This document shows positions 1-12,000 of a DNA stretch of 64,000 nt, one piece after another. The DNA is from Heligmosomoides polygyrus polygyrus (Eukaryota; Nematoda; Chromadorea; Rhabditida; Heligmosomidae), in the NCBI GenBank assembly GCA_947396885.1, contig OX377204.1:49401139-49465138 (forward strand). Reading direction: 5' to 3'. Position 1 is the first letter of the stretch, and every line of letters starts with the position of its first letter. The translations under genes were made by a program, and so were the position numbers. Below the pieces are notes generated by a model that did no database searches, was not told the origin of the DNA, and saw nothing but the letters and a program-made list of their open reading frames with translations.

Positions 1-1497
1 CCCTAGACTATTGAGGAGCGAATAGGTGAATCACCGGTTGTTCCAGTCACAAGAGGGTAGTTTTATATAGTATGTATTTTTTAATGCAGTAGTCCTCGCC
101 CAAAATTATCAGAGGGTCAGCTAAACCCTTTTCGAACTCTTGACTTGTGCAAACATCTGCCCTGCGAACAACTTTTCCCAATTCTCGGTTATACCTAGTC
201 CTTTCTGTTTTATATGTCCCGAGCCGGTATTTTAATATTACCTTTCCGCTCTTGTAGATAGTCTCATCCCAGGGTCATGCCGAAATCTAGACTCAACTCT
301 GCTAGGGATCCAAGCCAGAATGCGTCAGGACGCGAGAATCTGGCTTTTTGCTTTGGCTTGTATTCTGCACGCTTAAGGCATCAAATGTTTCGTAAGCAGC
401 ACAAATCATGATATTTTCGCAACATGCTGATTGAAAACTGTCCGTAGTGAGGCGGTAACGCTTGAAGAGGTGAGAACCTTCGCAACAGCAAAACGTCGGA
501 CTCTCGGTTCGATCTATGTACTACGTCATTTCCATACGATTCTCCTCTATTTTCCCAGGAAGGTTATTCCAATTTTGCCCTCTCGCTTCTTACGCTGCTT
601 TCGTTCCTCACCAAGAACTTGTTCCGACTTTCAGAAAAACCGATGCCTTCGCGCATTTGATTTCCCCATGAAACAGCCGTCAGTGAAAGTAAATTCCACC
701 CGCCTCAAAGGTACAGTGGTGTGTACGTTCCTCAAAGGCAACTTTTTGTACGATTTTTCGTACAGAACGAATATTACACTATAAGTAAACGCTACGTCCG
801 CTCTGCTTACTAGTTCATGTGTGTTTTTATGTAATTCTAGACTTTTGAATATATGTTCCGCCCCATTATGTTGCGCTCCTGTTGGTAGTAGTATCGTTAT
901 CGACAAAGGTGGATTCGAAAGCTCTTCTTCAGATCCAGTTTCTTGTAAAGGGAGGATTTTCTTGATCTCTATTGTTATGACAGTCGAACCACTAAATACG
1001 TCGTATTAATGTTGCTTCTTTATTTTCATTTTTTGTTCTCCTCTTCTTTTTCTATTTCTCTTTCTTGCATCAGGCTTCTTCCATTCCATTTCGTCATTTG
1101 ATTGCTGAACAGGCGAAATGTGTTACGGTCCCTCCATGGGCCGCTTAGCGGTCTCAAAATGCGTGAAAATAGTAGAAAAGTGCAATAAACGAATAAATCC
1201 AATCGTTCCGGCTCTGTGGCGCAAAAATTCGCTACACAGCCGAAAGTGAACGGTGTGCGAAAACTCGTCCGAGGCGGGATCAGTAGCCATTTACCCTACC
1301 GTAATCGGGCGGGCGGACCATGCTAGCGTAATCGAGAGAGCCACCTAACGTGCGAACCCGGTGCGAACCTGTCAGTGTGTCTCGAACTTAAGGCGTCCAC
1401 ACACTTTTGCATGCCAGCCACGCATGATAAGCCTCAAGGGAACAACCGGCTTACGTCTACTTGTTAGTTACGAACAAGCGCAATTACATAGGGGTAG
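1..1497. other. upstream flank, no gene recognised
   Basis: Only short unassigned reading frames are present. No protein family, RNA gene or clear promoter element is recognised. Part of it may hold the formin promoter. Confidence 0.4.
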
Positions 1498-1562
1498 GAG
1501 ATGGATGGATGGATGGATGGATGGGTGGATATTTATATATATATATGTATATATATATATCT
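1498..1562. repeat. GGAT and TA microsatellites
   Basis: A run of about six GGAT/GGATG units is followed by an alternating TA/TATG tract. It directly precedes a copy of the interspersed repeat at about 1568. Confidence 0.8.
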
Positions 1563-1567
1563 TTGGG

Positions 1568-1775
1568 ACGCGACACGCATTCCACTTATACGGGATATCG
1601 TGGAGGCGAGTTGAATGCGTATTTGGCCATACAATGACTTGCGGTGGCCAGCCGATGAACAAGTTAGCGCTTTATCCTTTCCAGACAAGTCTGGTACCAA
1701 TCCACCGACCATATAGGGCTTGGTTGGCGTGGGCGGGAAATCCGAACCAGGAACCTGGTATCGGGTGCATGTTGC
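1568..1775 (+). repeat. interspersed repeat family, copy 1
   Basis: It shares GGCCATACAATGACTTGCGG and TGGGCGGGAAATCCGAACCA with copies at about 2425, 11928, 13108, 54186 and 57148. No coding capacity is retained. The family may be a SINE or MITE. On the opposite strand GGTTCGGATTTCC loosely resembles a tRNA B box, but no convincing A box precedes it. Confidence 0.75.
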
Positions 1776-2424
1776 GTGTGATCAAACAGCGCTGTAACCC
1801 TGCCCGGAAAGCAGAGGGTGCATGTAAAAGTTCTGCATAGCGCGGGAATTCTGATGAAAAACAAACCATTATATGTGACTGTACATAGCCTCTATAGCAG
1901 TTGCTCTAGGCTTAAAACAAATATGTTGGATATTGTTTCGAGTAATCTGAGCTTTAATCCACATCTGCTGCCGTTTCTGTTAGAAAAAACCCTTCAATAT
2001 ACGGCACTTCTAACGGCTACCGCGACTCATACTGTGCTCGACACATTGCTGACCTTGAACACTTTTGTGGGCCGACACGCATCCAACGAGGCAACGAAGG
2101 GTAGGTCTGATCGCAGACGCTCTCAGAATCTTGCTCCTCCTCATTTTCTGTGTGGGACCGGAACTGAGACCGGGCCGCGTTACAAAGGGAGTCATTTGAA
2201 GGCAGAGTTCCTCCCAAAATCGCGCTATAACGGGAGTAACGTCTTAAGCGGAGTTGGTTTGTACTGGCGTAAAGGTAAGCTGGGCAGGCCGGAGGAAATC
2301 TACGTTATATCGAGAGCCGCGTCTTATCCGGAGCGTTTATAACGGGAGGGGCTGTATATATTCACCGTCAGACTCGGGCACTTTCTCCGAAGAGCGTTGC
2401 GTGCACTCCTATTTTATAATTGGT

Positions 2425-2612
2425 CCTAGTTCGGATTTCCCGCCCAGGCCAACCAAACCCTCCGCACATCCGGAATCGGTAAATTGATACCATACATGTC
2501 CGATAGGGACAAAACACTGACTTGTCCATCGACTGGCCACCGCAAGTCATTGTATTCATACGCCAAATTCCCTTCACGATATTCCGTGGAAGTAGAATGA
2601 GCGGTGCATTCC
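2425..2612 (-). repeat. interspersed repeat family, copy 2
   Basis: Reverse-strand copy containing CCACCGCAAGTCATTGTAT and GGATTTCCCGCCCAGGCCAA. It is shorter and more diverged than the 13108 copy. It lies about 300 nt upstream of the formin start codon. Confidence 0.72.
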
Positions 2613-2896
2613 GCAAAGAATATTTTGTACTGGCGCCGAACTTTATCCTTTATCTCTTATGGTTAGAATTTTCCAGAGACCTGCCGAACTCTCGGACGAA
2701 ATGACATTAGCCTTTTCAAAGACGGATAGATCTCATTTCTTCGAGTGGACACTGTTAAATATTCTGGCACTCTACAATCCAGAACCATGGTCACTTCCTT
2801 CTTCCACACACAAACCTCAACAGATGTGCACCATTCGCAGTTCCTGCAAACACTGACAGTTTCATGAACAGCATCACACTGTAATCTGGGAATTCC

Positions 2897-2901
2897 AGAT
2901 G
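2897..2901 (+). promoter_or_regulatory. possible spliced-leader acceptor next to the start codon
   Basis: The sequence AATTCCAG lies directly before the ATG at 2899. In nematodes a TTNCAG-like acceptor just upstream of the first ATG is typical of SL1 trans-splicing. It could instead be a cis acceptor for a 5' UTR exon. This is inference from position and sequence. Confidence 0.4.
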
Positions 2902-3063
2902 GACTTCATCGAAGACTGCATGGAGAGTATTCTCTCCTGCTTCAACAGAGCGAAGGATGATGATGATTCAGTGAACAGAAGTGCTCGACAGCCTTTGTTT
3001 TACCTTGATGCTGTAGGACTGCTTGACGACGTCAAACTCGAGAAGGACTTCGAGAAGCTGGTG
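2899..3063 (+). CDS. daam-1: DAAM exon 1 (start)
   Basis: This exon encodes 55 residues from the ATG. The segment [14 protein letters not shown] aligns with the cysteine-containing N-terminus of DAAM proteins, followed by an acidic/leucine-rich stretch ending DFEKLV. Phase 0 donor GTAAGC. Reading through the donor meets an in-frame TAG, so splicing is required. Confidence 0.78.
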
Positions 3064-6000
3064 GTAAGCCTCCTATAGGTGAGCGTCGTCAGTGGGAGAT
3101 GAGAAATGCAATCGTTGCAGAAGAATGTGGTCTGAGCGAGGAGCGAAGGGCCGAGCTCAGGTCGTATTCGCGGGAGAAGAAGCTCATCATGCTCAACACA
3201 CAGACGGTGAGCCACTAACTTTCATTTTGGGGGAGGGGAGGGGGGGGGGGTGGAAGAGGGAAGAGGAAGGGTGGTTTTCTAGACGCAACCCCCGAGCGCT
3301 AACATTTGTCTTACTGCATTCAAGAACTGGTACCTCAAACAGCGCGTTGAATTATTTGAATTCTCTTTGAAGCTAAGAATGCTACCCGTTCTTTCAGCAA
3401 GCATATGCTGCTCGCATTTGTTATGTAATTTCCTTCTCCACGGTTATCCCTCAGGTAAATACCTCTCGGTATGTCTAATTCTAAATGCCTCGGCTTGCTC
3501 TTAGCGTAGCTCGAGAAAGACCTGGAAAGTCTGAGTTGCTGACATCTGCCGTAGTCGCACATGGGCTGTATTTTTTTCACCACAGCCGCTCCTGAGCACA
3601 ACCAAACACCTTTTTTGGCCATGTATGTTTTGCTTAAGTATAGCATTTCATAGTTAAGACCAAGAGGCGGTTATTCCGCGATTATCCCCGAGTTGCCTTT
3701 GGCTGAAAGCTGAAAAATATTAGGTTGAGTCACAAATTTTGCAACACTTCTGTTTCTTCTGGAATTCAAAGCAAACCTGCTGAATTATTGTATTCCCTTT
3801 GAAAGCTTGTTTCTTAGCGATTATTTGGGCTATGAATCGTTAATTTTGCTTGCGTTGTTGAAAAAGTTTTTATTCACAAAAACGATGACCACTCAAAGTG
3901 AAAAAGTGTGTGATTCATTTTCAAGTAGTTCAAGCTCGGCAGCAACCCAGCGGCGGGGGTGAAGCACATTCAGGAAGTCACCGGCAGGTTCACTCCAAGC
4001 CGAATAAATTATTGGAGATACTATCAGAAATTCCTTCCCGCTCAGAAGGGCAACAAAGACAAACCACTCCCTGGAAGACCAACTGCTGTAAACAAACAGA
4101 GCCTGCGCAAACCCATCAAGTCGAATTCTTCTCAAGCATGCTAACTGACCGCTGATCTCCACACCTCCCAGTGAACCACCGCTCGTCTGCTGAAGAAGAC
4201 CGGAAGGTCACTAAAATTGCCTTCGTCAGTGCCTCATGAGTGGACGGAAACCCATTGCTGTGCTTGTGACTGGCGAGAGTTCCGGCACTGGTTGAGGCGA
4301 GGGAGCCTTGATCGAATCCTTACCAGCGATGAAAAGCGGATGCTTCACTGCAACTATGAAGCCGAAAGCAATAGCTGGAACGCAACGAGCTGGGGTTTTT
4401 GAAGTCAAAATTGGGGCTCCACCGAAAGAAGGTCCTGCTGCACGTTTGGTGGATGTGTAGCGATGCCACGAGCTGCTCCACGTAGTCAAACCATCCTCGA
4501 CGCCCGCGTTTGCCAACAGCTCGACCAGATCGAGCTAAATTAGGTGGAGAAAGAAGTCGGTACGAGCCAATGTTTCTTCCACCAGGGCAACAGCCGACCG
4601 CTTACGGCACTTCAGACGCTGGCAAAAATCTAGGAATTGAACTGGACCAAAATCAAGCAACTACAATACACCCCGGACATTGCGCCGTATGACGGTCATC
4701 TGCTTCGGTCGATGGGTCACTTCCTCCATAGTAGACGCTTCGCCGAAGTCGATGAAGTCATGGCGGTGGTACATGACTTCTTCAGGTCGAAACCGATCAA
4801 TTTCTAGGGAGATGTAATACACTCAGTTCATCAAAAGCGAAAGAAATTCATTGGGAATAACAGCAATTACTTCGTTTAAGTCAGTCATTTTTCTGTTGTG
4901 GTGTAATCTTACTTTTGCTGGAAGACAAATTTTATTGCAAAACTTACGACTCAACCTAATAGCAGTCAACGTTCTTTCTGGAATCCGAACCAAATTTTCC
5001 TTACTTCTACAACGGATTCATTTTGCTTTCCCTACACTGGCCCAATTGGTTTAGCACACATAAATTCCGGCCAGATTATGAGATGATGATGCGATGCCTC
5101 AGCACCTGATAGTCGGATGATCATTATAAGTAGAGCGGTCGGCCGTCTTGAATGGCCGTGTGCCGCCTAGCCAAGTTCCTTTGCGTCAGCAACGTAGAAG
5201 GAAAGCGGAATTCACTATCGAGCGAGCGAGGCAGGTTCTCGGGTGATGCGACACAAAAGGGCTTATCTGCGGAATAACGGCACCAAAATTTCGACAACCT
5301 TGGAGGAAGAGATGCTCTCCTTGAACTCGCTCCTGTAATAGCTACCCCATTCCATTAAGGTAGGCGTACCATTTAGAAAACAGCATCGGCTGTTAGATGA
5401 CGGCCTAGGGCATGCGCAGCAGATGCGATGACTGACTGCGAATTTTTCTGCAGTGCATTGTGATTGACTTCTAAGGGGTGTCGCTACCATTTCCAATTCC
5501 CGATGAAGGTCGAACGGAGACTGGGAGCGTCAAAAGCGGGCTGAAACTGCACCGAAGTGAAACTCATCTCACTCCGAGTGCTGGGAGTTGATAGAGCATC
5601 GAATTCCGGTGCTCCGTGCTGCTGACGTTGCCGCCGCGGAGGAATTTATAGAATGAGTTATTGCAGAACCGCAGTAGCGAATTCCAGGCAAGCCTCCATA
5701 TACCATGAGTAATGGATGCTCGTGTTTTATCCTTTGTTTTGTTGGTTTGCCCCATAGGTCTCATTCTTTGCTTCTCCATGGACTAGTTTTATTGACTGAG
5801 GAACGCGCTTTAAATCCATACTAATAAGAGTAGTCATTTTCTGCACGCTCTGCTCATCCTTCCTCATTTTGCTCACTTTTGTGCTAGAAGTGTTCAGGTG
5901 CTTATAGAACACCAGGCAATTTATTGAAACATCAAATGCCACCGACCTTTCTACTGTTCTGCAATTGTATGGGCTTGCATAGGCGAATGCTTGCCTTGTG

Positions 6001-9000
6001 AACGCCATATTGTGCAATCAATCCAGGGAGGCGAGGACATCGTGCACACACACGCTACATACACCACATATATTTTGGGCTTGTCTTAGGGTTTTAGAGT
6101 CTTCGAAGTAAGTTGATTGGCATAAGAATGACTGCAGAAGATGGGGTCTGACTTGCCTGTTGACTGGTTACCTCAGTCCTTGTGCGGGCCCTATACAAAT
6201 TGAACTGGGTCTCCGCCAAACCTTGTAGAAGTGAGATGAGTGACTTGGCTCGAAAAAGAACTTACTGACACTGCCTTTTATCACCATGTATATTCCTCAA
6301 CGTTCGAGAACCGTGGGCATCGACTGGTTATATAGCTCGAACGAATCCTCTCGCATACAAGGGCAGGGTTTCAAATTAAACCGCAACTTTGAAACCATTG
6401 GAAAGGCACTCGAAGGCTGTTTGCTGCGTGCAAATTGAAGCTGCCACTAGAAGAGGAGGCAGGGGGTAAAAAGACGTCAATGTCCAAGTCGTTCATCTGT
6501 AGCCTTCGAGATATGCAACAGCACGATGAGCAGGAAGGCTCGGCTTCTCGTTATGCGAAGGTTTTTTTGTGATTTTTCCAAGTCCAGCTAAGGGTTTCTA
6601 TGTTCGCTTCCAGGTTCAGGGGATCTTTCACTACAGTGACACGGCAGTCACTCGTCGACATTGGAACTGGAGTTTGTCTCACTCGTAGAGGTAAATTGCG
6701 AGGCGCATTCCTGAAGGAGTAGGATCAACCTTCATTCCCTCCGGTCCCCCGCCGAAGTGCGTATGCTTCTGCACTGAGCGAAGCCCATTAGCCGAAAACG
6801 CAGTAGGTTTAATGTACGTCGGCGAAGGTCAGCAGTGTCACCACCTCGTGAAAAGGGGAGCAGCGATAACGCACAACGCAGTGAACCAGGGTCGGGATAG
6901 GCTGCTTCGGTGCGCTTGGCGTGGTCACGCCATTCTCTGTCCGCGGTCGATTATCCAATTCTGAGCCACCACCAGCCGACATTTTCTGAAGGCAAGGACA
7001 ACGAAGGTGCATGGAGCCAACAGCAGAGTGCACGACGAAAAAAGAGCAGCACCACTTCCGATAGCGGCTGTCAGTGCTGTTGCTCTGCACGTCTGGGCGC
7101 CAGGTTCTTCTTCTTCTTAGAGTGTCAGCGTTTCTCGCACTTCATGATTTGCTTCTGTCAATTTTCATGTTTCAAGATGGAACTTCGAAAAGGTGTGGAT
7201 TTCGAATCTCCGAATATTTTTAAGGTCTAGCAGAGCGATCTTGTCGGTAGCCAAACACCTCGGAAATATAAGTTATTACTCGAAGGTATGGAGTGCAAGA
7301 GCAACTTTCCATGTTGGTGGAATCGGAAAAAGAACTAAAACCAGTAGACCTTATAAGGTATTCAGATTTAGTTGGATCAGCAACGGTTTCAAATGGGCAT
7401 AAATTTGGAGAACTGGTGCCGAAACTGGATTGAATTGGCGAGCATTGAATTCTCTAGGTACGACGCTGCACTGGGATCACGAAAACATGGAAGGCTAAAC
7501 GTGCCATGAGAAAGTGTTCAAAATATGCGTGAAATTCGCAGCAGAGCTGCTTGCATTTTGTCACTGCAATTTCGCTGTGAGTCATCCAGACCTACATAGA
7601 TATAGGTCCCCATGATAAAAATGTTCACTCTGTAGTAGCGAAATCGCATAAATATTGGCGTCAAACTAGCGCAGGTGGTAAAAATGAATAAATGGTGCGA
7701 TTGGATTGCAAACGCTGGATAGTGGATCATCCTTCTTAAATGGGCTTCGCTGCAGTCACCGATCCCAGAGAAGTATGTAGATGCCTCATGAAATCAGGGA
7801 ACAAAGCTAGGATCGGCTGGTGGTGCCCACGAGGTCTCTCTCTTCAGTCGGCTGCGCCATGCACCGTGTGCCTTCCCGTCGCAAGATGATGAGCAATATT
7901 CGAAAATTGACGAGCCGCAAGAGGGGAGAATGGCTCACGATTCTTCTCTTAACTTTCTAGCTTTTATACTCGCGAGCGTAGGGCACGCCTACTCTAAAAA
8001 CAAAGCAGACAGAAACGACTCTTTGGCAGTGAGCCTCAGCGATGACCGAAGGTAGTTAGGATGGCTACATCGTTACGTGTTGCTATTAAAGTAGTGCTGC
8101 TGATTCAAAGGCGAAGAGTTCTTCAGTTTTCGTCGGACTCATCGGGAGCGCTTGGTTGGCGTGAGTCGCTAAAATGATGCGAAAAAATCCATGAACGACC
8201 CCGAACAAGAAGTGCGGGGTCGCACGCTAGCACCAGAACGATTTTTTTTAGTTTTTGCTGAAACGAGCAACCGCTCCTCTCTCAAATTTCTCCTTTGTAG
8301 CGCATTCCCTTGTGTTAACGGGGAAGTTTTTTTTGTGACGTCGTCGTCCCGGTCGATGTAGCGGAGTTTTTTTTTTTCGTTACTAACGACTTTTGTCCGA
8401 AATCCGTTGATTTCCGCGTCCCTGGGAAACGCTTCGATGGATTGCTGTTGTTGAAACAGGCTGAAAGTCCCCACACTATCACTGCAGAACTTCCTTCGTG
8501 TAAACGAGGAATTGAGCGAAAATCGTCACCTTCTCCACGAAAGGGTCCATAGCAGGGATGAGCGGATAACAAAATTTTGAAACACGGATAACGGATAAGG
8601 GATAATTTTCCCCAAAAATGGCCGGATAACGGAAAACGGATAACGAACAAACAACAAAAATTAAAACTACTTTTAAACCATTCTTTCTCTAATAGTAGGT
8701 CGGGATTTCTAATACAATACCGCTCGCGCCGCACGGTCAAAAGTGGGCGAAAAAACGCCAACGTAGCGTCGCAAAGCGTCGCACGCTCATAACTCCTTCA
8801 GTTTTAGGTTTCTTGAATACCATTCGACTTGCCTCTTCGAGATCTACACAAACATGTGTAAAACATTACCGGAACACCCTTTTTTTCGCCTGGGTAGTCC
8901 AAAATTGGCTGGACGGGCGATTAGAGCAGCTTATTTCCCAGGATATGCGTGCTTTCGGAGTATCTCAAAGATGGCGTACGTCGCCAGTGCTCTGTCATGC

Positions 9001-12000
9001 CAGGAATGCTCCGAGAGTGCGCCGTGCACAATGCACACACAACCTAACCTATCAATCGAGTGGGCGAGCGCATGTCCCCTGCGCTTCTATCTTCTCTCAC
9101 TGGGAACTGCGACGTTTTCAAGACTATTTCGAGCCGTTTGGAGAATGTTATCAGAAATTTCTCGCCACCCCACTCAGGATTAGCCCCAATCTGTCCCAGC
9201 GAAACTTTGGTGTGCGCCGTGAACAATGCATACAGAATAGAACCTTTCAATCAAGGGGGACAGCTTGTAGACTGAGCGTTTGGGGAGTTTTATCAGAAAT
9301 TTGCAGCCACCCTAGTCAGGAGTTGCTCTAAGGCTGTCTAGCGAGCCTTTGAAGTGCGCCGTGAACAATACATACGGATTCGAACCTTTCAATCGAAGGG
9401 GGCGACCGCTCGCAAATTGCACGAATGGGCATGTTCGGAGCGCAATAGCTCTGTCATGTTGTAACCTTTCATGCTGCAGCTTGTAGGTTTTGTAGGCAGT
9501 CGAACGTTCTGTACGTACGCCAAAGTAGAATGGTTTAGCTTAGGAAGGGGCAATGTTATAGGGGTGCGAAGAGGCAGGTGAGGCTTGTGTGAAGCATTTT
9601 TTTCCGATTTCCGTGGACCACTGCGAGAAGATGCGGCAAGCTGGCGGCTTTAAAATACCTACGTGAACAGAGCGCCTAAGGTACTTTATGACGATATGCT
9701 CATAGGTCCTCAGTTGCCTAAACTGTCTTAGCCTCGGCTGCCGTTTTAGGGCGGCGGACTTAGCGATTGAAGTTTCCTGCACTCTTACTTGTCCATATTT
9801 GGGTTTTCGACACTCCCAATAACATCGTTCTGCTCTTCTTGAAGAGCGCTATCGAATTTTATCAATGTCGACCGATTTTGGAAACATAGACCTGTGTTAT
9901 ACTCCCGCGGCAGCATCCGCGGAACCTCCGTGGAGGAGGGGTGCACCGCGGACGGCGGGCGTGGCGGGGCGCGGTGATTGGCCAGGTGAGGGATCTCGGC
10001 GCGATTCCCGCCCTTCCGCGGATGCTCCCGCGGGAGTATAACAGAGGCCATTGATTTTTCGGCAATATTCCATCGAGGACGTGGCGCCCTAGGCCGAGCT
10101 GCGCGGACGATGACGTCATCAAAAACCGGTATTTTCTGAATTGGCCAAATCTCCTCGTGCAAACTTCGTCCAAAATCGTCTAGGGTTTATTTGGGGCGCT
10201 GATTACGAATCCGGCATCAGTTTTTGAAAATTCCGTCGACTTCGGTAGGCTTTGGATTTGCTTCAGGATAATTGAGGGTGGTCGGGTCACGATCACCGAT
10301 CACCCTCAGTTATCGGTATGAGCGCTCTCCTGCCCTAATCGTACAAATGTACCTCGGCATCGTGTTCGGCACCCCGAATAAGTCCCCGACCCTACACGAA
10401 TTTTGAACAAAATCGATGATCCTGACCCGAGCACCCTCACCTGCATTTTTGCACCGCTGTAACATTGCCCCCTCCTAAGCTAAGCCATTCTACTTTAGTA
10501 TACTTATATATCGTTCTACTGCCTACAATGAACACAAGTTGCAGCCGAAACGATTCGAACTCGACTGAGTTATTGTGCTCCGAACACGCCCGCGCGTGCA
10601 ATTTAGCGCAACAACGGCAGACGCTCTCCGCGCTGTTTCTCGCCCAGATTACAGTTTTTCCTACTCTAAATGACAAGATTCAACTCAGCATGAAAAGCTC
10701 TATCGAACGGTATCAAGCATGGCCCAACTCGAAGACATCGTTTTTTCGATGACGTCATCGTCCTTCCGCCGCGGCCTCGTCCTCTATGCTAAACATTCAA
10801 AAAATTGATGCTTCCAAAATCGGTCGAGATTGATACCGTTCGATAGCGCTTTTCATGCTAAACGGAACTGTGCCATTCCGAGTGTCGAAGACTCAAATCT
10901 GGGCAAGTAGGAGCGCAAGAAACTCTAATCGCTAGCTTTTGCCGCTCTAAAACGCCAGCCGAGGCTAAGGCAGTTTAGGCAACTGAGGACCTATGAGCAT
11001 ATCGTCATAAAGTACCTTAGGCGCTCTGTTCACGTACGTATTTTAAAGCCGCCAGCTTGCCGCATCTTCTCGCAGTGGTCCACGGAAATCGGAAAAAAAT
11101 GCTTCACACAAGCCTCACCTGCCTCTTCGCACCCCTATAACATTGCCCCTTCCTAAGCTAAACCATTCTACTTTGGCGTACGTACAGAACGTTCGACTGC
11201 CTACAAAACCTACAAGCTGCAGCATGAAAGGTTACAACTTTACAGAGCTATTGCGCTCCGAACATGCCCATTCGTGCAATTTGCGAGCGGTCGCCCCCTT
11301 CGATTGAAAGGTTCGAATCCGTATGTATTGTTCACGGCGCACTTCAAAGGCTCACTAGACAGCCTTAGAGCAACTCCTGACTAGGGCAGCTGCAAATTTC
11401 TGATAAAACTCCCCAAACGCTCAGTCTACAAGCTGTCCCCCTTGATTGAAAGGTTCGATTCTGTATGCATTGTTCACGGCGCACTCTCGGGGCATTCCTG
11501 GCATGACAGAGCACTGGCGACTTACGCCATCTTTGAGATACTCCGAAAGCACGCATATCCTGGGAAATAAGCTGCTCTAATCGCCCGTCCAGCCAATTTT
11601 GGACCACCCACGGCGAAAATACGGGTGTTCCGGTAATGTTTCACACATGTTTGTGTAGATCTCGAAGAGGCGAATCGAATGGTACCAACCTTTATTCAAG
11701 AAACCTAAAACTGAAGGAGTTATGAGCGTGCGACGCTTTGCGACGCTATGTTGGCGTTTTTTCGCCCACTTTTGACCGTGCGGCGCGAGCGGTATTGTAT
11801 TGTCCTCGTCACATGTCAAGTGAGCCACTTTTAACCTTCTTATCGGCGTTTTTCTTCGAGGCGCGAAGTAGCGCACTCTGAGAAGGCGCCGACTTTCGCA
11901 TGCACTCCAATTCAATGCTCTTGGTTCGGATTTCCAGCATAGGTATCAGGATTGCACGGGAATGTTAATGCATTGACTTGTCCATCGGCTGGTCACCACA

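Larger units (their letters stand above)
8711..11801. repeat. 3.1-kb imperfect giant palindrome
   Basis: The left arm (8711 to about 10130) is the inverted, diverged copy of the right arm (about 10735 to 11801). The outer ends are AATACAATACCGCTCGCGCC and its complement. Matched blocks include the pieces around 8820-8880 with 11620-11690, 9488-9760 with 10964-11215, and 9830-9890 with 10805-10850. It may be a foldback element or two inverted copies of an older repeat. Confidence 0.85.

Noticed and set aside
11365..11607. 80-codon minus frame similar to 8813-9331 plus as a duplicated gene
   Set aside because: The similarity follows from the two palindrome arms; neither frame matches a known family.
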